Source: Chloroflexota bacterium (GTDB lineage: Bacteria > Chloroflexota > UBA11872 > UBA12225). Taken from it: a DNA stretch of 64,000 nucleotides. The stretch's first letter is position 1; each line of letters starts with the position of its first letter. Positions 7,847 through 17,302 of the stretch are shown here, piece after piece. The stretch lies in contig JAUJOR010000004.1 in NCBI GenBank assembly GCA_030447525.1, positions 1 through 64,000 on the forward strand, written 5' to 3'. The notes under the pieces are model-generated. The model saw nothing but the letters and a program-made list of their open reading frames with translations. It made no database searches and had not been told where the DNA came from. The translations under genes and the position numbers were made by a program.

Positions 7847-9489
7847 CGAGAGTCGGCATCTACAACCAGTTCCTGCTCACCATGGGCGGGGCGAGCGCCA
7901 TATGGGGATGGTTGCCGAGGTCCTGGCCCGCGCCGGCCATGACGTGGAGCTGATCACCCACGTCCCGGCCTCGGTCGACGCCCTGGCCGGTCGCTTTGGC
8001 CTCGACCTGGCGGGTGTCCGCGTGCGCACCACCCCCTCCTCCCCTTCGACCAGGCTCGGCGAGGCTCTCGGCCGCCTACGACCTGTGGGTCAACGCTTCC
8101 TTTATGTCCGTCGTCCCGTCCCGCGCGCGCGCTCGATCCTCCTGGTCTTGTTCCCGTTCCCGCTGGACGAGACATTCCTGGGGCGTTTCAAGCGCGCCTG
8201 GCCGGGCACATCCACCGCCAGCTGTACGTCCCGGCTATGGGGAAGGGTTCTTCGGCCCCCAGGAGCTGGGGGGGAGTCGCTACCGCTGGACGGCCGGACG
8301 AGGGCAGGTGCTCCTGCAAACCCCTACCCATGGCGGGGCTCGGCGAGCCGGGTCGAGGCGTCCTGCCGGCCCGCTCCCCTTGCGCCTCGTCCTGGGCTCG
8401 TTCCGCCCTCAGGGGTGGGGGCCCGTCCCGGTCACCATCTCCGTCGAGGGGCAAGTGGTGGCGCGGGCCCCCATCGAGACGACGCCGGGAGACTACGTCA
8501 CGCTCGACGTCGACGTTCCGGCCGGCCTCGTCCGAGACGGCCGGGTGACCCTAGGGATCGAGTCCCCTACCTTCCGTCCATACGAGGTGGGGGGCCGCTC
8601 TGGGGAGCCCGACGACTACCGCGAGGTGGGCGTCGCCGTCGCCCGGGTGATGGTGCGTCACCCCCGCCACCACGTCTACGAGCTCCTTTTCGAGCGCTGG
8701 GCGCCGGAGCTGGGGCGTCGCCTGCACGGGCTGCCGGACGAGCGGGCGATGGGCTATCTGGACACCTACAGCGTCATCTGCCCCATCTCTCAGTTCACCG
8801 ACGACTGGCTCTGGCGCTACTGGGGCAAGCGGGGAGAGATCCTCTACCCCCCGGTGGACGTAGAGCAGTTCACCCCTCATGCCCGGCGGCGCCCGACGAT
8901 CCTCGGCGTGGGGCGGTTTTTTCAGGGCAGCCACGCTAAGCGTCACGACGCCATGATCCGCACCTTTCGCCGGCTGGTGCGTGACGGGCTGAGCGGATGG
9001 GAGCTACACCTGGTGGGGGGGTCGATGGCCGAGGGGAGGCACGACCGCTACCTGGCCGAGTGCCGGCGCCTGGCCCAGGGCTTGCCGGTGCACTTTCACG
9101 TGGACGCCTCGCCGTCCGAGCTCCAGGGGCTCTACGAGAGCGCCAGCATCTACTGGCACGCCACCGGCTACGGGGAGAGCGAGTGGCGAAACCCAATCAA
9201 GTGCGAGCACTTCGGGATCTCCGTGGTGGAGGCGATGGCCGGTGGCTGCGTCCCCGTGGTGATCGGCAAAGGGGGGATCCCGGAGATCGTGGAGCACGGG
9301 CGATCCGGCTTCCACTGGCAAACGGGCGCCGACTGGCGGCGCTACACCCTGGCCGTGGCCGGCAACCCTGACCTGGCCGCCCGGCTGCGTGCCGGGGCCA
9401 TCGCCCGCAGCGCCCGCTTCGGCGAGGCGGTGTTCCGCTCCCGTCTCCTGGCCCTCGTCGAGGGCCTCCGCTCCCCGGCCGCCGCCTGA
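7834..9489 (+). pseudogene. Family 4 glycosyltransferase with inserted accessory domain, frameshifted in its first third
   Basis: A TTG at 7834 gives the expected N-terminus DDLTRVGIYNQFLLTMGG, with AEVLARAGHDVELITHVP continuing in another frame after a shift near 7890. Further shifts lie near 8050, 8130 and 8235. From about 8240 a single frame reads to 9489. It first encodes an accessory beta-rich segment (GYGEGFFGPQELGG to DDYREVGVAVARVMV), then the GT-B C-terminal domain with RPTILGVGRFFQGSHAKRHD, LHLVGG, and the E-x7-E motif EHFGISVVEAMAGG followed by GGIPEIVEHG. The whole would be a retaining GT4 of about 550 residues. The gene overlaps the preceding GT2 by 13 bp. Whether it is functional depends on whether the indels are real. 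Confidence 0.75.
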
Positions 9490-9494
9490 CCGCA

Positions 9495-11558
9495 GTGCCT
9501 GGCCCGGCCCCCCGCAAGCCGGCCCTGGGGCAGCCGGGGCGCCGGATACCGGCTCCCGGGCGCCCGGCAGGCCGGATCGTCCTCGCCGCCGCCGGGCTGG
9601 CCTGGCTCGCCGGGGCGGTGGCCACCGGTCAGCGCTACCCGGGGGCGAGCTTCGCCTGGGCCGTGCCGGCGGCCCTGGCCTTGCTGCTGGCCCTGCTGGC
9701 CCTGGCCGGCCTGGCCGGGGCCGCCGGGTGGGCCGGAGACAGCCGCCCATGGGCGGTGGCCGAGGGGGCCGCCCGGCCTCTCTGGCTGGCCTGGGGCACC
9801 ATGCTCCTCCTGCTCCTGTGGGATGGGGGGAACCATTACTTTGCCAACTGGGCCCGTTTGCGCCTGGCCATCCTGGGGGCCATTGTGGTCCCGGCCGTCG
9901 CCGGCGTCGGCCTGGCCGGCCTGCGTCTCCTGGAGGCCCGGCATGGGGTGCTGACCCGGCTGGCCCGGCGAACCGGCGTGCCGGCCCTGGTCTTTGTCGG
10001 GTCGCTGGCGGTGCTCCTGGCTTCGGGCGGGGGCCATCTCTACACACCGGACGAATGGACGATCTACGGGGCCGCCGCCGGGTTGATCGAGCATGGCTCC
10101 CCGGCCGCCTACGCCGACGAGCCGTATCCCCTCCACCTCCTGGGGGGGGTGGTGCCGGCCGGCGAGCGCGATGGTGACCGGCTAGAGCGGGTCTACCCCA
10201 AGTACGGCATCCTCCCCGCCCTGCTCGCCGCCCCCTTCTACGCCGTGGCCCGCCTGACCGGCCCGGGCCCCGGCCTGCCGGCGGAGGCGTTTCCTTTCCA
10301 GAACCGGGCCCTGCCCCTCGTCCCGCTGCTGGTCAACCCCCTCCTGACGGCGGCGACGGCCGCCCTCCTCTATCGGGTTGCCCGTGACCTCGACTACTAC
10401 CGCCGAGCGGCCCTCGTCGCCGCCGGGGGCTACCTCTTTGGCAGCCTGGCCTGGCCCTACAGCAAGACCCTGCTGAACATGACCCCGGCCGGGCTGGCCC
10501 TGCTGGGGGCCTTCTGGTGCGTCCTCCGGGCGCGCGCGGCGCCGCGCGGGGATGGCGGTCCGGCGCTGGGGCCGGTGGGCCGGCGGGGCGGGGCCGAGGG
10601 ACGCTCGGGGCGCTGGCTGGTGGGGGCCGGGCTGTGCGCCGGCCTCGCCGTGGCGGCGCGCTACGAGGCCCTCCTCTTCGTGCTCCCCATCACCGTCTGG
10701 TGCGGGGCGCTGGGCCGCAGACCGCCACCCGCCCTGCGCGCCGTGGCCCTCTTCGCCGCCGGCCTGGGGGCCGTGGCCGCCCCCCTCGTCCTGGGCATGA
10801 ACGTCCTGCGCACCGGCAACCCCCTGGACGCCGGGTACGGGAACGAAGGGACGTTGGCCTCGCTGCTGGGCAAGCCCTGGTACGGCTGGTTCGGCATCCT
10901 CCTGAGCCCCGGGTGTGGCCTGATTCCGCACACCCCCTTGATGGCCCTCGGCGTGCTGGGCGTGGCCTGGATGTGGGAGGACGATCCGGCCCCCGCCACG
11001 GTCTGCGGCGTCGTGTCCCTGGGGGCCATCGCCTACTACGGCGGCCTGACTACTACATGGTGCGCCTTTGCCACGTGGGGGCCGCGGTACTTTGTCGCCG
11101 TCGCGCCCTTCATGGCCCTGCCCCTGGCGGCCCTCTGGCAGCGTCTCCCACGGCCCGGTCGCAACCCCTTTGTCGCCATTCTGGGGGGTGGCTTGCTCCT
11201 GTGGAGCGCCGGCACCAACCTCCTGGCGGTGCTGGTGGACTTCAACCGCGGCTGGCAAGACCACTGGTCGCAAGGGGTGACCTACCTCGAGACCTCCTGG
11301 GTGCCGTTCTTTTCCGGCATCACCGCCCACTTCCGGCTCTTCCGGCTGTGGCTCCTGGACGGGCAGGGGGGCCTCGACCTGTACTTGCTCTACGCCCCCG
11401 GCCCCTTCGGCCCTTTCCTGGTGGGCGCGCTGCTGGTCTTTGGCGCGGGGGCCCTGGCCAGCGCCTGGCTGGCGGCCGCGGTGGCCCCGGCAGCGCCGGT
11501 GGCCAGCAGGCCGGCAAAGGTGAGCCCGGCCCCGATGCGCAGCGAGACGGGGCGGTAG
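9495..11558 (+). CDS. GT-C-type polytopic membrane glycosyltransferase, paralogue A
   Basis: A 687-residue protein with about 12-13 membrane spans, starting at GTG 9495, 5 bp after the GT4 stop. GT-C enzymes take sugars from polyprenyl-phosphate donors on the outer face of the membrane. The first outer loop holds an acidic motif, YTPDEWTIYGAAAGL, in the position of the GT-C catalytic Asp. Later landmarks are YLFGSLAWPYSKTLLNM, GILLSPGCGLIPHTPL and TWGPRYFVAVAPFMALPL. The same three landmarks recur in the proteins at 14296 and 17299, so these form a paralogous family; this one lacks their extracytoplasmic beta domains. The 3' end overlaps the convergent YfhO gene by 169 bp; its last span (GPFLVGALLVFGAGALASAWL) lies in that overlap. 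The sugar substrate is unknown. Confidence 0.8.
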   Translation: MPGPAPRKPALGQPGRRIPAPGRPAGRIVLAAAGLAWLAGAVATGQRYPGASFAWAVPAALALLLALLALAGLAGAAGWAGDSRPWAVAEGAARPLWLAWGTMLLLLLWDGGNHYFANWARLRLAILGAIVVPAVAGVGLAGLRLLEARHGVLTRLARRTGVPALVFVGSLAVLLASGGGHLYTPDEWTIYGAAAGLIEHGSPAAYADEPYPLHLLGGVVPAGERDGDRLERVYPKYGILPALLAAPFYAVARLTGPGPGLPAEAFPFQNRALPLVPLLVNPLLTAATAALLYRVARDLDYYRRAALVAAGGYLFGSLAWPYSKTLLNMTPAGLALLGAFWCVLRARAAPRGDGGPALGPVGRRGGAEGRSGRWLVGAGLCAGLAVAARYEALLFVLPITVWCGALGRRPPPALRAVALFAAGLGAVAAPLVLGMNVLRTGNPLDAGYGNEGTLASLLGKPWYGWFGILLSPGCGLIPHTPLMALGVLGVAWMWEDDPAPATVCGVVSLGAIAYYGGLTTTWCAFATWGPRYFVAVAPFMALPLAALWQRLPRPGRNPFVAILGGGLLLWSAGTNLLAVLVDFNRGWQDHWSQGVTYLETSWVPFFSGITAHFRLFRLWLLDGQGGLDLYLLYAPGPFGPFLVGALLVFGAGALASAWLAAAVAPAAPVASRPAKVSPAPMRSETGR

Positions 11559-14299
11559 ACGAACACTACGTCGTGCGATCCGGCGCCGACGGGGACGCCC
11601 CGGAACAGCCCGTCCACCACCGACACCGGGACGGGGACGTTGTCGACCGTGGCCGTCCACCCGGGATAATAGCTGTCTGCCAGCACCAGGGTGCCGGGAC
11701 GGGGCGCCTGGACGCGCAGGGCGACGCGCTCCGGCCGGTCGTCCAGCCAGGTGATGCCCCAGGTCGGCCCGGCCCCGGCGAGGGAGGCCCGCGGCCGGGC
11801 CTTGTTGTTGAACGTCCCCGGCACGCCGGAGGTGTGTACGCCAGACGTGAAGCGCCCGTCGGACACGGGTTCCAGGTACAACCCCTGGATGTAGCCCGGC
11901 ACGCCCGGGACGAGGGCCCGCGCCCGCACCTCCCGCAGCTCCCGGAAGGCCTCCAGGTCGACCGTGGCCAGGTACTCGAAGACGGTGTAGGTCCCGGAGA
12001 CCGCCCCGCTGAGGCGCGTCTCCTGGGCCACCGGGGCTTGCTGGTGGCGTACCTTCCCCCGCACGTCTGGGCGCTCGTAGGCCCACTCCGCCGTCTCCAC
12101 CCCCGCCCGCAGCGTCGCCGTGCGTGACGTCGCTCCCGCCGTCTCGCCCGGGCCGGCCGTGTAGCCTGTCCCGTCCAGCTGCAGCTCGATGGCCGGGGCG
12201 CCCTGGGGCAGGGCCGTGGCCTCCCCCAGGTAGGAGACGACGTACAGCCGCCATGGCTGGGGAGGGGATTCGGGGCCCGCCCGCCACAAGAGCGTCTCGG
12301 CCCCATCAGTGGTGAGGGCAACGCCGGCCGGCAGCAAGGGTTGAGCCAGGCGCCACCTATCGGGGGGCACGCCCCCAGAGGTGGATTCTCGACTCTGCCA
12401 GCGGTAGGGGGCGCCGGACAGGATCAGCTGCACCCCCAGGGCGTCGACGAGCGGGGAGCGGAAGTCTTCGATCCACAGCCAGTGGTCGTCCGTGCGCCCA
12501 TGGTTGAGGCGGGCAAAGTAGTCTACCGCCCGGCGTAAGAGCAAGGGGTTGTAAGCCTGCGCGTCACGCACGCCGGCGAGCAGGGCCAGGTTGGGCGGCA
12601 AGAGGGCCGGGTTGGCCGTACGCGGGAAGTCGCTCAAGAAGTGGGCCGTGCCATGCCACTGCATCCCCGCCAGGCGCTGCTCAGGCAGGGGGACGTCCAC
12701 CCCGGAGCGGGCGCCGTACAAGACGCCGGCCGCGTCCCGGGCCGGCGCATACCAGGAGACCGGATCGAAGGCCGGGGGTGATGCCTGGCGCTGCGCCAGA
12801 CCCAGGTCAAAGGCCGTCAGGGACAGCAGGGCACCGGCCAGCCAGCCCCGGGGGGCGAGGGATGCCCGCAGGGGCAGGGCCGCCCCCACGACCACACCCA
12901 GGGCCAGGAGACCGAACAGGAGGTAGTGCAGCTCCTGCTCCCGGGTCAGAAATGGGCCACCGGCCAAACGCCCGACGTTGGTCAGCAGGCGCCGGAAGTC
13001 GTCGTAGCCCTCGGAGTGCCAGAACTGCCCCAGGACCAGGAGGCCGGCGGCGCCGGCCAGGGCGGCCACGCCGGCGGCCTGGCGGGGCGACCAGGCCTCG
13101 GCCAGGAGGCGCTGCGCCCCCAGGGCGGCCAGCGTCGCCAGGGCAAAGGCGGCCACGATCCCCAGGCGGGCCGGGAGGTAGACGATGCGGAAGCCGGGGA
13201 GCCAGCGATACAGCGGGGCAAACAGCGGGCCATGCGTCCCGGCGGCGAGCAGGAGGGCCAGCAGGGCCAGCAGGGCGAAGATGGCCACGTTCCGCCGGCG
13301 CAGGGACGTCAGCCCCACCAGAGCCAGGATCAGCGGGGTCATGCCCAGGTAGAGCTGACTGCTCTCCAGGGAGCCCGAGCCCCCGGCGGGACGAAGCCAG
13401 GACAGGAGCGTCAGGTAGCCCTCGGCGTCGACTCGCCCCAGGGGCCGGGTCTCGGCGTAGTTGGTCTCCCAGACGAACTCCGCCGCCGGCACGAGCAGGA
13501 CGCCGGCCAGGAGCGCGGCCGTGCCGGCGGCGACGCCGAGGTAGAGCAGGCCGACGGTCGTCCGGCGCTCCCAGCGGCGCCGGAAGACGAGCAGCCCCAG
13601 CACCAGCCACGAGAGGTAGGCCCCGGCCGGCCAGCCGGCGAGCGCCTGGAGCGCCCCGGCCAGGGCCAGCGCCGTCAGCCGCGCGGCCGGCCGCCTGGCC
13701 GGCTCGCCCCCCGCCTCCCCTTGTGTCGCCCGATCGCCGAGGAGGAGCAGCCAGGGCAGCCACGAGACCGCCGTCAACACCACCGGCATCCCGGCCAGGC
13801 CCGGCAGCCACGTGGTCAAGCTAAAGGCCGCCGCCCCGATCCAGGCCGCGGCCGGGGCGGCGCCCAGGGCGGCGCGGAGGTACAGGTACATCCCAAGCGC
13901 TGCCCACAGGAGGTGACCCCACAGGATCACCCGCACGGCGCCCTCCAGGGGTAGGGCGAGGAGCGGGGCCCAGTTTGGGAGGTACCACACCCCTGCCCCG
14001 GGATCGGCGGCGAAGGGCATCCCCGCCCCGAGGTACGGATTCCAAAGGGGCAGCCGGGCGCCGGCGAGCGACCTTTGGACGTACGCGGCGTTGGGGACGT
14101 ACTGCAGCATCAGGTCCAGGTTCTGGGGCAGGCGACCGGGCCCGGCGGCCGGCCAGAGCTGCCAGGCGGCCAGGGCCACCAGCCCGCCGATGGCCACCAC
14201 GTCTTCTCTGGACGGAGCCCGCCGCCTGGCTCGTCCACTGGGGGCTGGACTCTCCCTCCCAGGAGGGACGAGCCGGGCGGGTGACCCCGGCCGGATCAC
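11390..14299 (-). CDS. YfhO family membrane protein with TAEW module
   Basis: A 969-residue polytopic protein of the bacterial YfhO family (GT-C fold). In Gram-positive bacteria YfhO members are required for sugar decoration of teichoic acids. The N-terminal signature is clear: LPQNLDLMLQYVPNAAYVQRSL, then LPLWNPYLGAGMPFAADP. About 12 spans fill the first 520 residues. The C-terminal extracytoplasmic part contains the module RAGVETAEWAYERPDV (around residue 735) and the YfhO tail LVLADSYYPGWTATVDNVPV before the last span. The ATG at 14299 overlaps the stop of the gene before it (ATGA), so it is the last cistron of a five-gene minus-strand operon. It overlaps the convergent gene ending at 11558. 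Confidence 0.87.
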   Translation of the reverse strand: MIRPGSPARLVPPGRESPAPSGRARRRAPSREDVVAIGGLVALAAWQLWPAAGPGRLPQNLDLMLQYVPNAAYVQRSLAGARLPLWNPYLGAGMPFAADPGAGVWYLPNWAPLLALPLEGAVRVILWGHLLWAALGMYLYLRAALGAAPAAAWIGAAAFSLTTWLPGLAGMPVVLTAVSWLPWLLLLGDRATQGEAGGEPARRPAARLTALALAGALQALAGWPAGAYLSWLVLGLLVFRRRWERRTTVGLLYLGVAAGTAALLAGVLLVPAAEFVWETNYAETRPLGRVDAEGYLTLLSWLRPAGGSGSLESSQLYLGMTPLILALVGLTSLRRRNVAIFALLALLALLLAAGTHGPLFAPLYRWLPGFRIVYLPARLGIVAAFALATLAALGAQRLLAEAWSPRQAAGVAALAGAAGLLVLGQFWHSEGYDDFRRLLTNVGRLAGGPFLTREQELHYLLFGLLALGVVVGAALPLRASLAPRGWLAGALLSLTAFDLGLAQRQASPPAFDPVSWYAPARDAAGVLYGARSGVDVPLPEQRLAGMQWHGTAHFLSDFPRTANPALLPPNLALLAGVRDAQAYNPLLLRRAVDYFARLNHGRTDDHWLWIEDFRSPLVDALGVQLILSGAPYRWQSRESTSGGVPPDRWRLAQPLLPAGVALTTDGAETLLWRAGPESPPQPWRLYVVSYLGEATALPQGAPAIELQLDGTGYTAGPGETAGATSRTATLRAGVETAEWAYERPDVRGKVRHQQAPVAQETRLSGAVSGTYTVFEYLATVDLEAFRELREVRARALVPGVPGYIQGLYLEPVSDGRFTSGVHTSGVPGTFNNKARPRASLAGAGPTWGITWLDDRPERVALRVQAPRPGTLVLADSYYPGWTATVDNVPVPVSVVDGLFRGVPVGAGSHDVVFVYRPVSLRIGAGLTFAGLLATGAAGATAAASQALARAPAPKTSSAPTRKGPKGPGA

Positions 14300-17200
14300 G
14301 CCCGCACCACCAGAACGTTGTAGACCACCAGGACGAGACTAAGGGCGCCGGCAGTCAGGAGCGCCCGGCGCCGACCGGCCGACGCCGGCGCCAGGCCCCG
14401 GGCCAATCCGGCGGCGGCCCCTATTGCCAGGGCCTCCACTCCCAGGAGCACGGCCCACATGCCCCCCAGCACAGATGGGTGAGAGGCGTAGTTGGTGTAG
14501 AGAAGCGTGGGCCAGAAGTCCAGCCCCAGCCCGTACTGCGGCCGGGGAAGCGCCGGCGCGGCCACGCCGAACCACGACCACGGAGGACGGGCCAGCACGG
14601 CCAGGGAGATGTCTGGCCGGGCCGGAAAGACGAGCTGCGCCACGTCGGCGGCCAGCAGCCAGGCATTGCCCAACAAAGGACTGAATGGTAGGGCGTAGAG
14701 GAGCGGGGTATCGAGCACGTCAGCCTCGGAGATCTCCACGTGGATGCGCGGATCAGGCTTGTCCCCCACGTGGCGCAGCTCGTAGCCCGAGGCGTAGCCC
14801 GGCAGGCTGGCGACGTCCAGGTTGAAGCTGTGCCAGGCGAACAGGACGTACCCTTCCGCGCCGTATGATCCGCGCCAGTCCCCTCGCGTTCGCCAGTCCA
14901 GCCGCGGCTCCGCCGAGGACGCCCCCTGGCCTGGGGCTGGCCCGGCCTGCACTGTCGCCCCGGCCGGGGGGTCGAATGTGACCGCCGATACCACCGCCGT
15001 GTCCCGAGCCCGCTGCTGGAGCGACACCCGCAGCGGTCGCTCCGGCGTGGCCATCGCCTCCCAGGAGGCCCATACCCCATCGCCGAAGTCACGGTCGAGC
15101 GCCCATAGGCGCGTCCCGGTGGCGTCCTCCACCTGGACCGTCTGCCGGCGCCCCTGGCGGTCCCAATCCACAAAGTAGAGCGACAAGGTAAAGCGACGGG
15201 GCTCGCGCACCTCCACCAGCAGATCGGCATCCGGGTAGCCCCACAGATACCCCAGCCCGCGCCGTCCCCCGCCGGCGCCGGCGCTCTCCAGGGCTCGCCC
15301 CAGGCCGGGACCGCCCCTGGCTATCCAGTAGTCGCGCCCGCCGAGGTGGCTCCCATGATCCGGCAGCGCCGGGACGACAAACTCCCGCACCATGGCCGGG
15401 TATCGCTCCGGGTCCTTGCCGATGGCCAGCACCTGCACGCCGGCTGAGAGGGCGGCCAGGGCGCCCAGGGCGGCCGCCCACCGGCCCCCCCGCCGGAGAC
15501 ACCACTCCACCGCCGGGGCCGCCGCCAGGGACAGCAAGGGGATGACCGGCAGGAGATAGCGGGGCCCCCAGCTCCCGCCGTGCCAGCCCAGCTTCATCCC
15601 ATAGAGCAGGATCACCAGGGCGGGGAAGAGCGTGACGATCAGGCTATCCAGGCGGTGCCGGCGGGCAAAAAGCACCGTCCCCGGGAGGGCCAGGAGCAGC
15701 CAGGGGGAGTATAGGGGCAGGCCCTTGCCGGGACTCAGGAGCAGCCCCCGCAACCCCGTCCACAGCGGGAGGGCCAGCCAGTCTTCCCACAGCCGGCCGG
15801 TGCCCGAGGTGAGCACGATAGGCGTCTTCCCCGTAAAGGCCAGGGCCAGCCCGACGGCGAGCGCTCCCAGCGCCCCCACCGGCAACACCAGGGCGATGAG
15901 GAAGCGCAGGGCCGGCCCCCGTCGCGCCGGCTCCCACCACCGGCTGCTGCAGGCCCACTGCCCGGTCACGGCCAGGGCGAACAAGGCAGCGGTGTACTTT
16001 CCGGCGATGGCCAGCAGCAACGCCCCCGCGGCCAGCAGGCCATACCATACCGGGTGCCGGGGGCCGCCCCGGCACGCTCGCAGGGCGCCAGCCAGGGGAG
16101 AATGGTGCGTCAGCTCGCCAGCTCCCGGCAAGGGGGCTTGAGACCGGCCCCCTGAGACCTGAGACTCGCGACCCCAGACGGCAGACCTGCAACCTGACCC
16201 GCAGGGGGGAAAGGCGCGGTACAGGGCCCACACCGCCGCCAGGACAAACAGGGTGGCCGCCGGCTCTGAGAAGTCCAGCTTGGCGTAGGGCCAGGCCATC
16301 GTCCCCAGGCCGTACCCCAGGGCAACCACCACTCCCGTGCCGGCCCGGTAGCCAAAGCCCCGCGCGAGGAGGAAGACGAGGACGGCCGAGGCCGCCGTGG
16401 TAAAGGCGTTCAGCGAGGAGTACACCAGGCGGGTGAAAAAATCCCGCGTCTCGCGCGCCGACCAGAACCGCTCGCCCGTGTGGACGTCCACCCAGCGGGG
16501 CGCGGCGCCGGCTTCGGCTGGCGTCCCAGGGGAGGGCGCCGTCTGGAAGGCGGCGGCACGTACGTGCCACTGCGCCGGTCCCCTGGCCCCCGTGAGGCGC
16601 AGCTCCCAACCCTCCACCACCACTGGCTCAGGGAGGACGAGATAGGCGTAATAGAGGTTCCCCCGCGGCTGCCCAATCCAATGCCCGGCCAGGGGCGGGC
16701 GAGCGTGCTGTACCCGGCCGGCGACGTCCGGGCGGTCCAGCGCCCACTCCGCCGTCTCCATCCCGGCGCGCACCGGGAGAGTCACTTCCCTCCCACCGCC
16801 CCAGACGTGGACGCTCCCCACCGCCACCCCCCGCCTGGCCCACCTCCAGGCCGTTGGCCAGCGCCGACACCAGGGCGATGGCCAACGCCGGCTGCCCATC
16901 GGTCTGAGGGGGGGGTGGTCTGTAGCTCGACCGGCCGGCGGGCTCCAGGACCGGCCACTCCTCCACACGAAAGCGATGGCCGGCGACAAAGAGGTCGTCG
17001 CGCTCCGGGGCCAGGCCGGCCAGGGCATTGCCGGCCAGCACGAACGGCTGGCCCAGCAAGGGCATCAGCGCCCCCCAGCGGGCAAAGGCGGTCTTGAAGC
17101 GCCGGAAATAGGTGTGCTGCGGATCGAGGGAGATGGTCTTGGCCATCTCGTAGCCAAAGGCCCCGTCGACGCTGTAGCCTTTGCCGCCGGCAGTGGTCAG

Positions 17201-17302
17201 ATAGACCCCCAGCAGGAACAGGAACAGGAGCCCGGCCAGGGCCGGCCCGCCGCCGGCCCGGCCGCGGGCGGCCGGCCGGCCGGCGAATGACGGGACGCTC
17301 AT
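14296..17302 (-). pseudogene. GT-C-type membrane protein, paralogue B, with one frameshift
   Basis: ATG 17302 opens MSVPSFAGRPAARGRAG, a membrane span and GKGYSVDGAFGYEMAKTISLD, the acidic first-loop motif. The frame is lost at the C run 16827-16832. With five instead of six bases the reading continues as EVGQAGVAVGSVHVWGGG into the long frame that ends at 14296, giving about 1,001 residues. After the break come the TAEW module (PVRAGMETAEWALDRPDV), spans with GLGTMAWPYAKLDFSEP and LSPGKGLPLYSPWLL, and an extracytoplasmic part with LYFVDWDRQGRRQTVQVEDA and TRGDWRGSYGAEGYVLFAW. The paralogue at 17299 aligns throughout. Both ends overlap neighbours by ATGA. A single homopolymer indel in an otherwise perfect 3 kb gene suggests a sequencing error or a very recent mutation. 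Confidence 0.78.
16151..16195 (-). repeat. Copy of a short dispersed repeat inside a coding loop
   Basis: On the minus strand this stretch reads with the core GTCTCAGGTCTCAGG preceded by a CAGGTCTGCCGTCTGG-like segment. It encodes the low-complexity linker ESQVSGGRSQ of the paralogue B membrane protein. The same core occurs at 50751-50790 in a linker of the YfhO gene at 50118, and a degenerate copy sits between genes at 34365-34402. It is absent from the matching loop of the paralogue at 17299, which marks it as an insertion. Confidence 0.5.
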
